25,181 bases of DNA from CAXMNX01 sp051009475 (GCA_051009475.1 JBPCWO010000062.1:1-25181); one strand, 5' to 3'; counted from the stretch's first letter, positions 15,613-22,525 are shown. Numbers and translations: made by a program. The notes: a model not told the origin generated them from the letters alone.

Positions 15613-17001
15613 TCAGGATTTAAGAGGAACGTTCTCGCCAAGTGGCAACCTGTCTGCATCTTCCGTTGCCCCCAATTGCTCTCTAGTCCATTTGGCCTCA
15701 ACGATTGCACCTGACGGCGCCGAACTCTCGGGCTGTTGGCTCGAGCCAAGCCCATTGGCAAAACCTATTTCGGCACCCGTCCGTTCAAGAAGCGTCTTAG
15801 CTATGAACAGTCCAAGGCCCATGCTTTCGTATCCAGGCCTTCGCTTTGCGGAAGACTGGCGGCGAAAGCGTACAAATGGATCTCCTATCCGCCCCAAAAA
15901 CTGCGGCGGGAATCCCGGTCCGTCATCGGCTATCTTCAAATGAATTAATTCGTCGCTCCATGAAATATCTATCCAGACAGTGGACTCGGCGAAATCAACA
16001 GCATTCTGGACAAGATTACGTAGTCCGTGAATAATTTCCGGGCGCCGATCAATAATTGGTTGCCGCCCAGCGGCACCAATCTGCGCCTGCTCGCTGATTT
16101 CAATATGTCTACCACGGTTCATATGCGGCTCTGCTGCTTCCCGGACCACGGTAACAAGAGGCGCTCTTCGCATGTGCAAATCGTCTTTTCCGACTTGGCC
16201 CATCGATCGTAGGATGTCGCGGCAGCGAGCTGCCTGTTCGCGAATTAATGCCGCGTCGTCCGCCAGCCCTGGATCACTTTTCAGCTCTTCTATCAGCTCA
16301 GTGCTTGTCAGCATTATCGTCGCCAACGGCGTTCCAAGCTCATGAGCAGCAGCCGCCACCACGCCGCCGAGGTCCGTCAGCTTTTGTTCGCGCGCCAACG
16401 CCATTTGAGTAGCAGCTAGTGCATCAGACATCGCGTCAACCTCGGCAGTCACTCGGCTGGCATACAATCCAAGGAAAACGACGCCGATGACAATTGCCGT
16501 CCAAAATCCGACGACAAAATCCTGTGGCATCCGCATGATGAAGCCAAGCTCGGTCCGCAGCGGTAAATGCCAAATAGTTACAACGCTAACCATCGCAATT
16601 GTTGCGGCACCAATCATTGCTGTCGTTGCAGGTTTTAGTGCAGTTGCCGAAATAGTAACTGGTGCCAAAATGAGAAGTGCAAACGGATTGTTCAGCCCGC
16701 CGGTTAGCGCCAAAAGCAGTGCCAGCTGAGCAATGTCAAACAAGAGCATCCATGCGACTTCGGACTCGGTTAAGCGTTTGTTTTCCGGAAAAACGAACGC
16801 CGCGGTCAAGTTGGCAACGATCGAGGCACCGATAACCAGAAAGCAAAGCCCGAGATTCAAATCGAGCGTAAACAGACGCTGTGCGACAGTGATTGCGGCG
16901 ACCTGCCCGATAATGGCGAACCATCGCAACACAATAAGCGTTCGAAGTCGCACTGAATTCGAACGATTTACACGTGGCGTTTCTTCGCCTGAAGCGGCCA
17001 T
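15613..17001 (-). CDS. regB: RegB/PrrB redox-sensing histidine kinase
   Basis: RegB senses the redox state of the respiratory chain and phosphorylates RegA, controlling photosynthesis, nitrogen fixation, CO2 fixation and respiration genes in Rhodobacter. The 462-residue protein has about six membrane helices in residues 20-185. It contains the quinone-binding motif GGLNNPF at 101-107, the phospho-acceptor H220 in AAAAHELGTPLATI, the redox-active C260 in EQAARCRDILRSMG, an N box (HGLRNLVQNAVDFA) and G boxes (DDGPGFP, GLGLFIAKTLL). H220 and C260 have the same spacing as H225 and C265 of R. capsulatus RegB. The ATG at 17001 follows GAGGA; the frame runs 20 codons further up to a TTG without a ribosome site. 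It is transcribed divergently from senC. Confidence 0.96.
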   Translation of the reverse strand: MAASGEETPRVNRSNSVRLRTLIVLRWFAIIGQVAAITVAQRLFTLDLNLGLCFLVIGASIVANLTAAFVFPENKRLTESEVAWMLLFDIAQLALLLALTGGLNNPFALLILAPVTISATALKPATTAMIGAATIAMVSVVTIWHLPLRTELGFIMRMPQDFVVGFWTAIVIGVVFLGLYASRVTAEVDAMSDALAATQMALAREQKLTDLGGVVAAAAHELGTPLATIMLTSTELIEELKSDPGLADDAALIREQAARCRDILRSMGQVGKDDLHMRRAPLVTVVREAAEPHMNRGRHIEISEQAQIGAAGRQPIIDRRPEIIHGLRNLVQNAVDFAESTVWIDISWSDELIHLKIADDGPGFPPQFLGRIGDPFVRFRRQSSAKRRPGYESMGLGLFIAKTLLERTGAEIGFANGLGSSQQPESSAPSGAIVEAKWTREQLGATEDADRLPLGENVPLKS

Positions 17002-17018
17002 CACTTCCTCGTGGGTGG

Positions 17019-17049
17019 GGCAAGCTGTCCCGTTGTAGTCGCGCTTGCC
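17019..17049. promoter_or_regulatory. 7-bp inverted repeat in the regB/senC control region, operator-like
   Basis: GGCAAGC (17019-17025) and GCTTGCC (17043-17049) form a perfect inverted repeat with a 17-base spacer; the half-site centres are 24 bases apart. The axis (about 17034) falls within the predicted regB -10 element. A two-site dimeric repressor or RegA itself could bind here, but I do not see a clear match to the published RegA consensus. As RNA, the arms could also pair in a senC-direction or longer regB-direction transcript. Confidence 0.4.
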
Positions 17050-17061
17050 ATGCGGGATCAA
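17032..17061 (-). promoter_or_regulatory. Predicted sigma-70-type promoter of regB
   Basis: On the minus strand TTGATC (17061-17056) and TACAAC (17037-17032) are separated by 18 bases; each matches 4 of 6 consensus positions. Transcription would start near 17025, about 24 bases before the regB ATG. This is consensus matching only; no equally good promoter for senC was seen in the same gap. Confidence 0.4.
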
Positions 17062-17089
17062 TGAAGCCGGAGATTGCGAGGATTATTCT

Positions 17090-17698
17090 ATGACCAGACT
17101 ATATGCGGGAGTTGCGGCCGTTTTGCTTGCAACTATGGTCGGGGGAACTGCCGTTTGGACGACGCTGGGTGCGAATCATGATTGCGGAGGAAACGCAATC
17201 GCGGGAGGTAGCGCGGCTATTGGCGGCCCTTTTGAATTGCTGGATGGAACCGGCGCGACCGTTTCGGCGGAAGAAGTAATCAAGGGTCCGACGCTGGTCT
17301 ACTTCGGCTACACGTTTTGCCCTGACGTCTGCCCGTTTGATGTTGCGCGGAATGCGATTGCCGTGGATCTGCTCGACGAACAAGGACACGATGTGACGCC
17401 TGTATTTATTTCAATCGACCCCGATAGAGATACACCCGAGATTGTTGCGTTATATGCCGCCGATATGCATCCCAAGATGATTGGTCTGACAGGAAGTGCC
17501 AGCCAAATCAAAACAGCAAGTCAGGCCTACAAGACATACTATTCCAAGGGCGAAGGAGAGGGCGACTTCTATCTAATGAATCATTCGACATTTACATATT
17601 TGATGTTTCCCGAATCTGGACTTGCCACATACTTTTCTCGCGACGCTTCACCCGAAGACATGGCGAGCGAAACCGCGTGCCACATTACGTCGATCTAG
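17090..17698 (+). CDS. senC: SenC/PrrC, SCO1-family copper chaperone
   Basis: SCO1/SenC proteins deliver copper to cytochrome oxidases and, in Rhodobacter, also influence signalling by the RegB/RegA pair. The 202-residue product has an N-terminal membrane anchor at residues 4-26 and a periplasmic thioredoxin-like domain. The copper ligands are present: CPDVC (C77, C81) in FGYTFCPDVCPFD and H165 in LMNHSTFTYLM. The frame is open 15 codons further upstream, but the ATG at 17090 has GAGGA 7 bases ahead (17078-17082) and gives a normal signal-anchor start. It is divergent from regB and lies 64 bases ahead of regA, the arrangement known from R. capsulatus. Confidence 0.96.
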   Translation: MTRLYAGVAAVLLATMVGGTAVWTTLGANHDCGGNAIAGGSAAIGGPFELLDGTGATVSAEEVIKGPTLVYFGYTFCPDVCPFDVARNAIAVDLLDEQGHDVTPVFISIDPDRDTPEIVALYAADMHPKMIGLTGSASQIKTASQAYKTYYSKGEGEGDFYLMNHSTFTYLMFPESGLATYFSRDASPEDMASETACHITSI

Positions 17699-17713
17699 CC
17701 GTTGTTTGACGGC
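17698..17713 (+). other. Small hairpin between senC and regA
   Basis: GCCGT (17698-17702) and ACGGC (17709-17713) can pair around the loop TGTTTG directly at the senC stop. No T run follows. It may slow degradation or help set the ratio of SenC to RegA, but it is only 5 bp. Confidence 0.25.
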
Positions 17714-17762
17714 ATACGCTGGTCGCCCTAGATTTGTGCAACTGGCGCGAGGAATGGCGTAA

Positions 17763-18317
17763 ATGCCTGACAAACAACTTAAAGATATTGGCGCAGACAA
17801 TACGCTATTGATTGTCGATGACGACGAACCGTTTCTTCGACGATTAGCTCGAGCGATGGAGAAACGCGGCTTCGAAGTGGAAACTGCAGGTTCTGTTGCC
17901 GCCGGCACGGCGATTGCGACCGCTCGACCGCCAGCCTATGCCGTCGTTGATCTACGCCTTGAAGACGGCAATGGGCTGGACGTCGTTGAATGCATTCATG
18001 AGCGTCGCGAGGACAGCAAGGTCGTGGTGTTAACCGGTTATGGTGCAATTGCCACGGCGGTTGCGGCCGTCAAGATTGGCGCGACTGATTATTTGTCGAA
18101 ACCAGCGGATGCAAATGATGTAATGTCGGCACTTCTGGCACCCGAAGACGAATTACCGCCGCCGCCGGATAACCCGATGAGCGCGGACCGGGTTCGGTGG
18201 GAACATATTCAGCGAGTCTACGAGCTTTGCGACCGCAATGTCAGTGAAACGGCCAGACGACTGAACATGCATCGCCGGACTCTTCAAAGAATTCTGGCCA
18301 AGCGATCGCCTCGCTGA
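17763..18317 (+). CDS. regA: RegA/PrrA response regulator
   Basis: RegA is the DNA-binding partner of RegB and a global regulator of energy-generating and energy-using pathways. The 184-residue length equals that of known RegA proteins. The receiver domain (about 12-125) has acidic residues D19-D21, the phosphorylation site D63, T91 and K113. A proline-rich linker (ELPPPPDNP) leads to a Fis-type helix-turn-helix at about 148-184 (CDRNVSETARRLNMHRRTLQ), which in this family is nearly invariant. The ATG at 17763 follows GAGGAA at 17749-17754. The hvrA gene that often separates regA from ahcY is absent here; two opposite-strand genes occupy the position instead. Confidence 0.97.
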   Translation: MPDKQLKDIGADNTLLIVDDDEPFLRRLARAMEKRGFEVETAGSVAAGTAIATARPPAYAVVDLRLEDGNGLDVVECIHERREDSKVVVLTGYGAIATAVAAVKIGATDYLSKPADANDVMSALLAPEDELPPPPDNPMSADRVRWEHIQRVYELCDRNVSETARRLNMHRRTLQRILAKRSPR

Positions 18318-18336
18318 GCCAAAGTGTGGCACTGGC
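18318..18336 (+). terminator. Bulged hairpin directly after regA
   Basis: GCC (18318-18320) pairs with GGC (18334-18336) and AGTG (18323-18326) with CACT (18330-18333), with a two-base bulge and a TGG loop, starting one base after the regA stop. No T tract follows, so this is at best a weak terminator between the convergent regA and GST genes. Confidence 0.3.
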
Positions 18337-18366
18337 GCTTAGCCGCTTCAGAAATGGTTGAGACGC

Positions 18367-18969
18367 TCAAAAGGGCGGCGGCTCGGTTTCAGTAAATGAT
18401 GGCCTTTGGGCAACGCCATCGACGATTCCCTGAATTTTGTTGTTCCCACGCCAATCCGGCCCGCCGCGCGCATCTGTCCAAAGTAAAGTGCAAGCCAAAG
18501 CAACATTCACCAGGGTCAAACCCTGTCTAAGATCTTCGTTTTGGGATTCCAGCCAATTCAAAAAATTACTAAACCGAAGCAAGTGCCTCTCGGCCGGATC
18601 GTAGCCGATCGTGTTCTCCGCAATCGGGCCTAGACCAGTCCAATATTGATACTTTGCAGCGACCAGAGCATCGCCCGCCTGTAGCACGGTCAATAGCAAC
18701 TGACGTTCAGCATCAGGATCATATGCCAAATTATGTGAGCCCGCTGATCGCCAGAGATACTCAAGAATAATCAACGTGGGGAATAACGATTTTCCGTCCG
18801 GCAAGAGAAGCGTGGGCACCTGGCCTAACTGATTCAGTTCGAACAAATCCTTTGGTGGCGGAAATGAAAGTTCGATCGCCTCTAAATCAAAGCCCATTTC
18901 GAGAACCAACACGCGCGCCATTCGCGCAAATGGCGATCCTGGGAAGTAAAACAGCTTTGCCACAGGCAC
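18367..18969 (-). CDS. Glutathione S-transferase-like protein
   Basis: A 200-residue protein with a GST N-terminal thioredoxin fold: LFYFPGSPFARMARVLVLEM, the cis-proline loop QVPTLLLPDG, and LFPTLIILEYL where GSTs usually have (E/D)S-x-x-I-x-x-YL. The acidic-serine pair that binds the glutathione gamma-glutamyl group is thus replaced by PT, so classical glutathione binding is uncertain. The C-terminal half is helical, as expected for the fold. Substrate is unknown. The start is a GTG at 18969, one base after the stop of the HD-domain gene, with AGAGG 9 bases upstream inside that gene; the two genes form an operon. It converges on regA. Confidence 0.8.
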   Translation of the reverse strand: MPVAKLFYFPGSPFARMARVLVLEMGFDLEAIELSFPPPKDLFELNQLGQVPTLLLPDGKSLFPTLIILEYLWRSAGSHNLAYDPDAERQLLLTVLQAGDALVAAKYQYWTGLGPIAENTIGYDPAERHLLRFSNFLNWLESQNEDLRQGLTLVNVALACTLLWTDARGGPDWRGNNKIQGIVDGVAQRPSFTETEPPPF

Positions 18970-18970
18970 G

Positions 18971-19573
18971 TTAAACCGCCTCTAGCAACTCATTGTGGCG
19001 TGCAATATAGGCCTTCCTCACCTCGATCGGTGGACGCAACAGTATCTTTACTTTGCTGCAAATTTCCTCGTTTGGGCGCCCGAAGAACCGGTCTGCCTCT
19101 GTTTCGGAAAACCCGGCAATTTGTGTTGCTTCCAGCCAGGCTGAGTACTTGTCCGCTCGTTTGATAACGCGTTTCTGTTTCACTGGAATCGCCGCGGGCA
19201 ATCCAAATCTAATATGAATGGCCGAGGTCAACCGGTCATCCAATGCGCCGTATCCTGGCCCAACCGATGCCTTGACTGGCGATATCATGTCGCCAATCAC
19301 GTATTCCGGCGCGTCGTGCAAAAGCGCCGCAAGACACCACTTTGCCTGCGCTGCCGGGGCTAAGTACCTAAATATCTCTTCAACAAGAAGCGAATGCTCA
19401 GCGACCGAATAAGGGTACTCGCCACGAGTTTGTCCATTCCAGCGCGCCACAAAAGAAAGCCCGTGAGCAATGTCTTCAATCTCGACGTCAACTGGTGTCG
19501 GGTCGAGCAGGTCTAGCCTGCGTCCTGATAGCATACGCTGCCACGCGCGCGGAGGAACTGACGATACTGGCAT
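18971..19573 (-). CDS. HD-domain hydrolase (YfbR-like phosphohydrolase group)
   Basis: A 200-residue HD-superfamily protein. The metal-binding residues are visible in order: H60 in YSVAEHSLLV, the HD pair at 86-87 in LLHDAPEYVIGD, and D141 in IKRADKYSAWLEA. This pattern is shared with YfbR-type 5'-nucleotidases, but neither substrate nor nucleotide preference can be fixed. The start is uncertain: the ATG at 19573 is used here, while the frame extends 9 codons to a GTG at 19600. Neither has a good ribosome binding site. It is first of a two-gene operon with the GST-like gene. Confidence 0.85.
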   Translation of the reverse strand: MPVSSVPPRAWQRMLSGRRLDLLDPTPVDVEIEDIAHGLSFVARWNGQTRGEYPYSVAEHSLLVEEIFRYLAPAAQAKWCLAALLHDAPEYVIGDMISPVKASVGPGYGALDDRLTSAIHIRFGLPAAIPVKQKRVIKRADKYSAWLEATQIAGFSETEADRFFGRPNEEICSKVKILLRPPIEVRKAYIARHNELLEAV

Positions 19574-20046
19574 TGCTAGACTGGTTGTGCGCAGATCCAC
19601 CGGTTCGTCAAGGCCGTTTCAACATACTCATTTTCCGACACTTGAACTTGAAATGTTGTGCATTGAATGTGACGGCGATCTACCCCAGTTCATTAGAAGG
19701 CGGTAATTACGTTGAAACACCGGATGTTGACGGATCGAGAACGATCTTGTTGGCCCGGCCAGACGGTCAAACCCGTGTAGTCGCGAAAGTATCGCATTGA
19801 CGAGAACCTTTCAAAGCCACAACGCACAAAGGCGTTACGGCCTGAATATCCGCACGGAATTACCTTAATCTCAGCCTGCTTTCTGGCACAATTCTCAGTC
19901 AGAAAGAATGTCGGAGGTATCCAAGCTTCCGTAAAATTGGACGAATCTGATTACGATTTGGAAACAGTAACTAGGGTACAAGTTTAGTATTCGACCGGGA
20001 GGAGAAACAGGCAATTGCAGCGCTTTGCTGCAGAAAGGAGACGACG
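19574..20046. other. 473-base region without a convincing gene
   Basis: This gap separates the minus-strand HD/GST operon from the plus-strand exported-protein/ahcY unit, so it should hold promoters for both. What I see: a tandem CTTGAA CTTGAA at 19641-19652; a plus-strand frame from a GTG at 19669 to a TGA at 19800 (43 codons, no ribosome site); and two inverted repeats, CTTTCTG/CAGAAAG at 19879-19885 and 19900-19906, and TGCAGC/GCTGCA at 20016-20032. I could not find a pair of -35/-10 elements good enough to report in either direction. Confidence 0.5.
20016..20032 (+). other. Hairpin just upstream of the exported protein's ribosome binding site
   Basis: TGCAGC (20016-20021) and GCTGCA (20027-20032) form a 6-bp stem around GCTTT. 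The stem ends two bases before AAGGAG (20035-20040), so it leaves the ribosome site free and may protect the 5' end of the mRNA. Confidence 0.3.
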
Positions 20047-20352
20047 ATGCGACGCATCCTCACTGGCCTGACACTTCTGGCGGCAACCTTGCCGACTGTC
20101 CTTTCCGCTCAGACAAATTGTGCTGAACGTAAATCCGTCGTTGAAAAGCTCGAAGCCTCATACGGCGAAGCTTTTGCTGGCGGTGGCCTGCAGAATGCAA
20201 CGCACGTATTTGAAGTCTGGTATTCGGAAGAAAAGGGCACCTGGACAATATTGATGACGCGCGCTGACGGCATGTCCTGCATAATGGCATCCGGCACCAA
20301 TTGGCGCGAAGCACCTCCCGGTTTAAAACAGCCTGCTGGCATCAAAAGCTGA
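20047..20352 (+). CDS. Small exported protein of unknown function
   Basis: A 101-residue protein with a clear Sec signal peptide (MRRILTGLTLLAATLPTVLSA, cleavage likely after A21), leaving a mature domain of about 80 residues. That domain holds two cysteines, C25 and C78, a possible disulfide in the periplasm, and an aromatic-rich core (VFEVWYSEEKGTWTILMTR, DGMSCIMASGTNW). I do not recognise a named family, though the pattern looks like conserved Rhodobacteraceae hypothetical proteins. The start is secure: AAGGAG lies 6 bases ahead of the ATG. It is followed by ahcY after 65 bases and may share its transcript. No function is proposed. Confidence 0.8.
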   Translation: MRRILTGLTLLAATLPTVLSAQTNCAERKSVVEKLEASYGEAFAGGGLQNATHVFEVWYSEEKGTWTILMTRADGMSCIMASGTNWREAPPGLKQPAGIKS

Positions 20353-20354
20353 CC

Positions 20355-20415
20355 CCCGGTTGCCGGGCCAATGGCCCGGTGCTATCTGACCCGTAAACCT
20401 ATTGAGGAGCGGGTC
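20355..20415 (+). promoter_or_regulatory. Structured ahcY leader with alternative hairpins, candidate cis-regulatory RNA
   Basis: Three stems can form between the preceding stop and the ahcY ATG. CCCGG (20355-20359) pairs with CCGGG (20363-20367). The overlapping CCGGGCC (20363-20369) pairs instead with GGCCCGG (20373-20379) around AAT, so these two exclude each other. GACCCG (20388-20393) pairs with CGGGTC (20410-20415), ending two bases before the ATG. Within that last loop CCT (20398-20400) faces AGG (20405-20407) across ATTG, so the GAGGAG ribosome site (20404-20409) is partly paired. I do not recognise a known SAH, SAM-II or SAM/SAH riboswitch consensus. Confidence 0.45.
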
Positions 20416-20417
20416 GT

Positions 20418-21812
20418 ATGCCCAAAGATTTCGTCGTCAAGGACATCTCGCTGTCCGCTTTTGGCCGCAAGGAACTAGATATAGCCGAGACAGAAATGCC
20501 GGGTCTCATGGCGCTGCGAGAAGAATACGGTCGAAAGCAACCATTAGCAGGCGCGCGCATAGCAGGATCGCTTCATATGACGATCCAAACGGCTGTTTTA
20601 ATAGAAACACTTAAAGCTCTGGGCGCGGATGTGCGCTGGGCGTCGTGCAATATATTCTCGACTCAAGACCACGCCGCGGCCGCAATTGCAGACGGCGGCA
20701 CACCTGTATTTGCGGTTAAGGGCGAAACGCTTGAGGAGTACTGGTCCTATACGGACCAGATATTTAATTTCCCTGACGGCGGAGCAAACCTGATTCTCGA
20801 CGATGGCGGCGACGCGACACTGTATATACTTCTCGGCGCGCGCGTCGAAGCAGGTGAGGACGACCTTATCGCCACACCAACGTCTGAAGAAGAAGTGGCG
20901 CTGTTTGACCAAATTCGCCAGCGGATCAAGCAAAGCCCCGGCTGGTTTGCAAAACAACGCGACATGATTCAGGGCGTTAGCGAGGAAACAACTACCGGCG
21001 TTCATCGGCTATACAAAATGGTTGAAGACGGCCTGCTTCCATTTCCGGCAATCAATGTGAACGACAGCGTTACCAAATCAAAATTCGACAACAAATACGG
21101 GTGCAAAGAAAGCCTCGTCGACGGCATTCGCCGCGCAACCGATACGATGATGGCCGGCAAGGTTGCGGTTGTTTGCGGTTACGGTGACGTTGGCAAGGGA
21201 TCGGCCGCATCACTTCGAGGCGCAGGCGCGCGGGTGAAGGTCACGGAAGTTGATCCGATCTGTGCACTCCAGGCTGCAATGGACGGCTTTGAGGTTACGC
21301 TGCTTGAAGACGAAATTGCAGATGCCGACATCTTCATCACAACGACCGGCAACAAAGATGTCATTCGCATCGAACACATGCGAGAAATGAAAGACATGGC
21401 GATCGTTGGCAACATTGGTCATTTCGACAATGAAATTCAAATTGCCAGCTTGAAAAACCATAAATGGACAAACATCAAAGACCAAGTGGATATGATCGAA
21501 ATGCCCAGTGGCAACCGTATCATTCTGCTAAGCGAAGGCCGTCTATTGAACCTTGGCAACGCCACCGGGCATCCGAGTTTTGTTATGTCGGCGTCTTTCA
21601 CAAACCAGGTGTTGGCGCAGATCGAGCTTTGGACCAAGGGTGATGAATACGACAACAAAGTTCACATCTTACCCAAGCACCTGGACGAAAAGGTCGCCAA
21701 GCTGCATTTGGCGCGAGTCGGCGCTAAGTTGACCGAGTTGCGGCCGGATCAGGCAGAGTACATCGGGGTAAAGCCGGACGGGCCGTTTAAGGCCGAACAC
21801 TACCGGTATTAA
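20418..21812 (+). CDS. ahcY: Adenosylhomocysteinase (S-adenosyl-L-homocysteine hydrolase)
   Basis: AhcY splits S-adenosylhomocysteine into adenosine and homocysteine, relieving product inhibition of methyltransferases and feeding methionine resynthesis. The 464-residue cytoplasmic enzyme starts at ATG 20418 with GAGGAG at 20404-20409. Motifs seen are SCNIFSTQDHAAAAI (77-90), the NAD-binding GYGDVGKG (254-261), HPSFVMSASFTNQVLAQIEL and the tail KPDGPFKAEHYRY. It carries the ~40-residue insertion (about 145-185) usual for bacterial enzymes, which explains the length over the ~430-residue animal form. In Rhodobacter, ahcY belongs to the regA neighbourhood, as here. The structured leader suggests translational control. 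Confidence 0.98.
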   Translation: MPKDFVVKDISLSAFGRKELDIAETEMPGLMALREEYGRKQPLAGARIAGSLHMTIQTAVLIETLKALGADVRWASCNIFSTQDHAAAAIADGGTPVFAVKGETLEEYWSYTDQIFNFPDGGANLILDDGGDATLYILLGARVEAGEDDLIATPTSEEEVALFDQIRQRIKQSPGWFAKQRDMIQGVSEETTTGVHRLYKMVEDGLLPFPAINVNDSVTKSKFDNKYGCKESLVDGIRRATDTMMAGKVAVVCGYGDVGKGSAASLRGAGARVKVTEVDPICALQAAMDGFEVTLLEDEIADADIFITTTGNKDVIRIEHMREMKDMAIVGNIGHFDNEIQIASLKNHKWTNIKDQVDMIEMPSGNRIILLSEGRLLNLGNATGHPSFVMSASFTNQVLAQIELWTKGDEYDNKVHILPKHLDEKVAKLHLARVGAKLTELRPDQAEYIGVKPDGPFKAEHYRY

Positions 21813-21859
21813 GCGACGACTAGAGCGAGTCTAGCCAAATCAATAAAGGGAAACGGGGG

Positions 21860-22438
21860 ATGACAAGGCGCGAGGAGGTCAGGCTAAAGTTCCTACGAAA
21901 AATGCCGCGAAATTCAGTTGCCGCAGAAATCGGGGTGTGGAATGGCGGGTTTAGCCGCGTCATCCTTGATACGACCGAGCCTGTCGAGCTGCACCTTATC
22001 GATCCTTGGATTTATCAGCCAGAATTTCGCAATACAATGTTTGGGCGTCCGAGAAACGCAACCCGGATGGATCCGATGTACGAAAGCGTTCGTCAGGAAT
22101 TTTCTGGCGACGATCGCGTTACACTTCATCGAAAAAAATCAGAAGAGGCGCTCGCTACATTTCCAGATAACTATTTTGACTGGGTCTATATCGACGGCAA
22201 CCATAACGAACCATTCGTGACCGCGGATCTGGAGAGTTGCTTCAAAAAAGTTAAGCCGGGCGGAATAATATCCGGAGATGACTATCTTTGGAGGCACAAA
22301 GACGAGCTGCCTGTCAGAAGCGCCGTCACGAAATTTCTCCAGTCATTTGGGACGGACCTGGATTTCCGGACGTATGGACAGCAATACTTGATTCGTCTGC
22401 CAAGTCCAAAACCACAGAAATCTGCGATGGTCGCCTAG
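21860..22438 (+). CDS. Class I SAM-dependent methyltransferase (Methyltransf_24-like)
   Basis: A 192-residue protein with a Rossmann-type SAM-binding core: motif I AEIGVWNGGFSR (22-33), LHLIDPW at about 44-50, FDWVYIDGNHNEP, where the D-G-x-H is typical of the Methyltransf_24 group, and KPGGIISGDDY. The acceptor substrate cannot be told; relatives often modify sugars or small molecules. The ATG at 21860 follows an AAAGGG at 21845-21850. It lies 47 bases downstream of ahcY on the same strand, so its by-product is removed by the enzyme of the gene ahead. No membrane or targeting signal is present. Confidence 0.85.
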   Translation: MTRREEVRLKFLRKMPRNSVAAEIGVWNGGFSRVILDTTEPVELHLIDPWIYQPEFRNTMFGRPRNATRMDPMYESVRQEFSGDDRVTLHRKKSEEALATFPDNYFDWVYIDGNHNEPFVTADLESCFKKVKPGGIISGDDYLWRHKDELPVRSAVTKFLQSFGTDLDFRTYGQQYLIRLPSPKPQKSAMVA

Positions 22439-22496
22439 CCTTTCAGGCGTCAATTCCGACGTAAAATCGATAAATTTCCCCTTTTTAGACCCTGTT

Positions 22497-22525
22497 TTGC
22501 GACGTACTATTTGCCCAGGTACCAA
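22497..22525 (+). promoter_or_regulatory. Possible sigma-70-type promoter for the DUF2853-type gene
   Basis: TTGCGA (22497-22502) and TACCAA (22520-22525) are 17 bases apart, matching 4 and 3 of 6 consensus positions. The start would be near 22532, 30 bases before the ATG. The 123-base gap after the methyltransferase makes a separate promoter plausible. Confidence 0.3.

Noticed and set aside
17002..17061. Longer regB reading frame beginning at a TTG at 17061
   Set aside because: No ribosome site precedes it, it runs through the predicted regB promoter, and the ATG at 17001 has GAGGA upstream and gives spacing of the key His and Cys that agrees with known RegB.
20015..20071. Leader peptide from TTG 20015 with AGGAG upstream, overlapping the exported-protein start
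   Set aside because: It needs a TTG start 10 bases from the ribosome site, and its 18 codons have no regulatory codon run.
20363..20379. GC-rich hairpin as a rho-independent terminator of the exported-protein gene
   Set aside because: The 7-bp stem is strong, but the following bases (TGCTATCTGACC) contain no T run.
20353..20417. Known SAH, SAM-II or SAM/SAH riboswitch at ahcY
   Set aside because: The GAGGAGCG string recalls the start of the SAH riboswitch, but here it is the ribosome site itself and the required downstream stems fall in the coding region. I could not match any of the three consensus folds.
21820..21834. CTAGA/TCTAG hairpin after ahcY as a terminator
   Set aside because: It has only five base pairs, AT-rich, no T run, and the next gene follows closely on the same strand.
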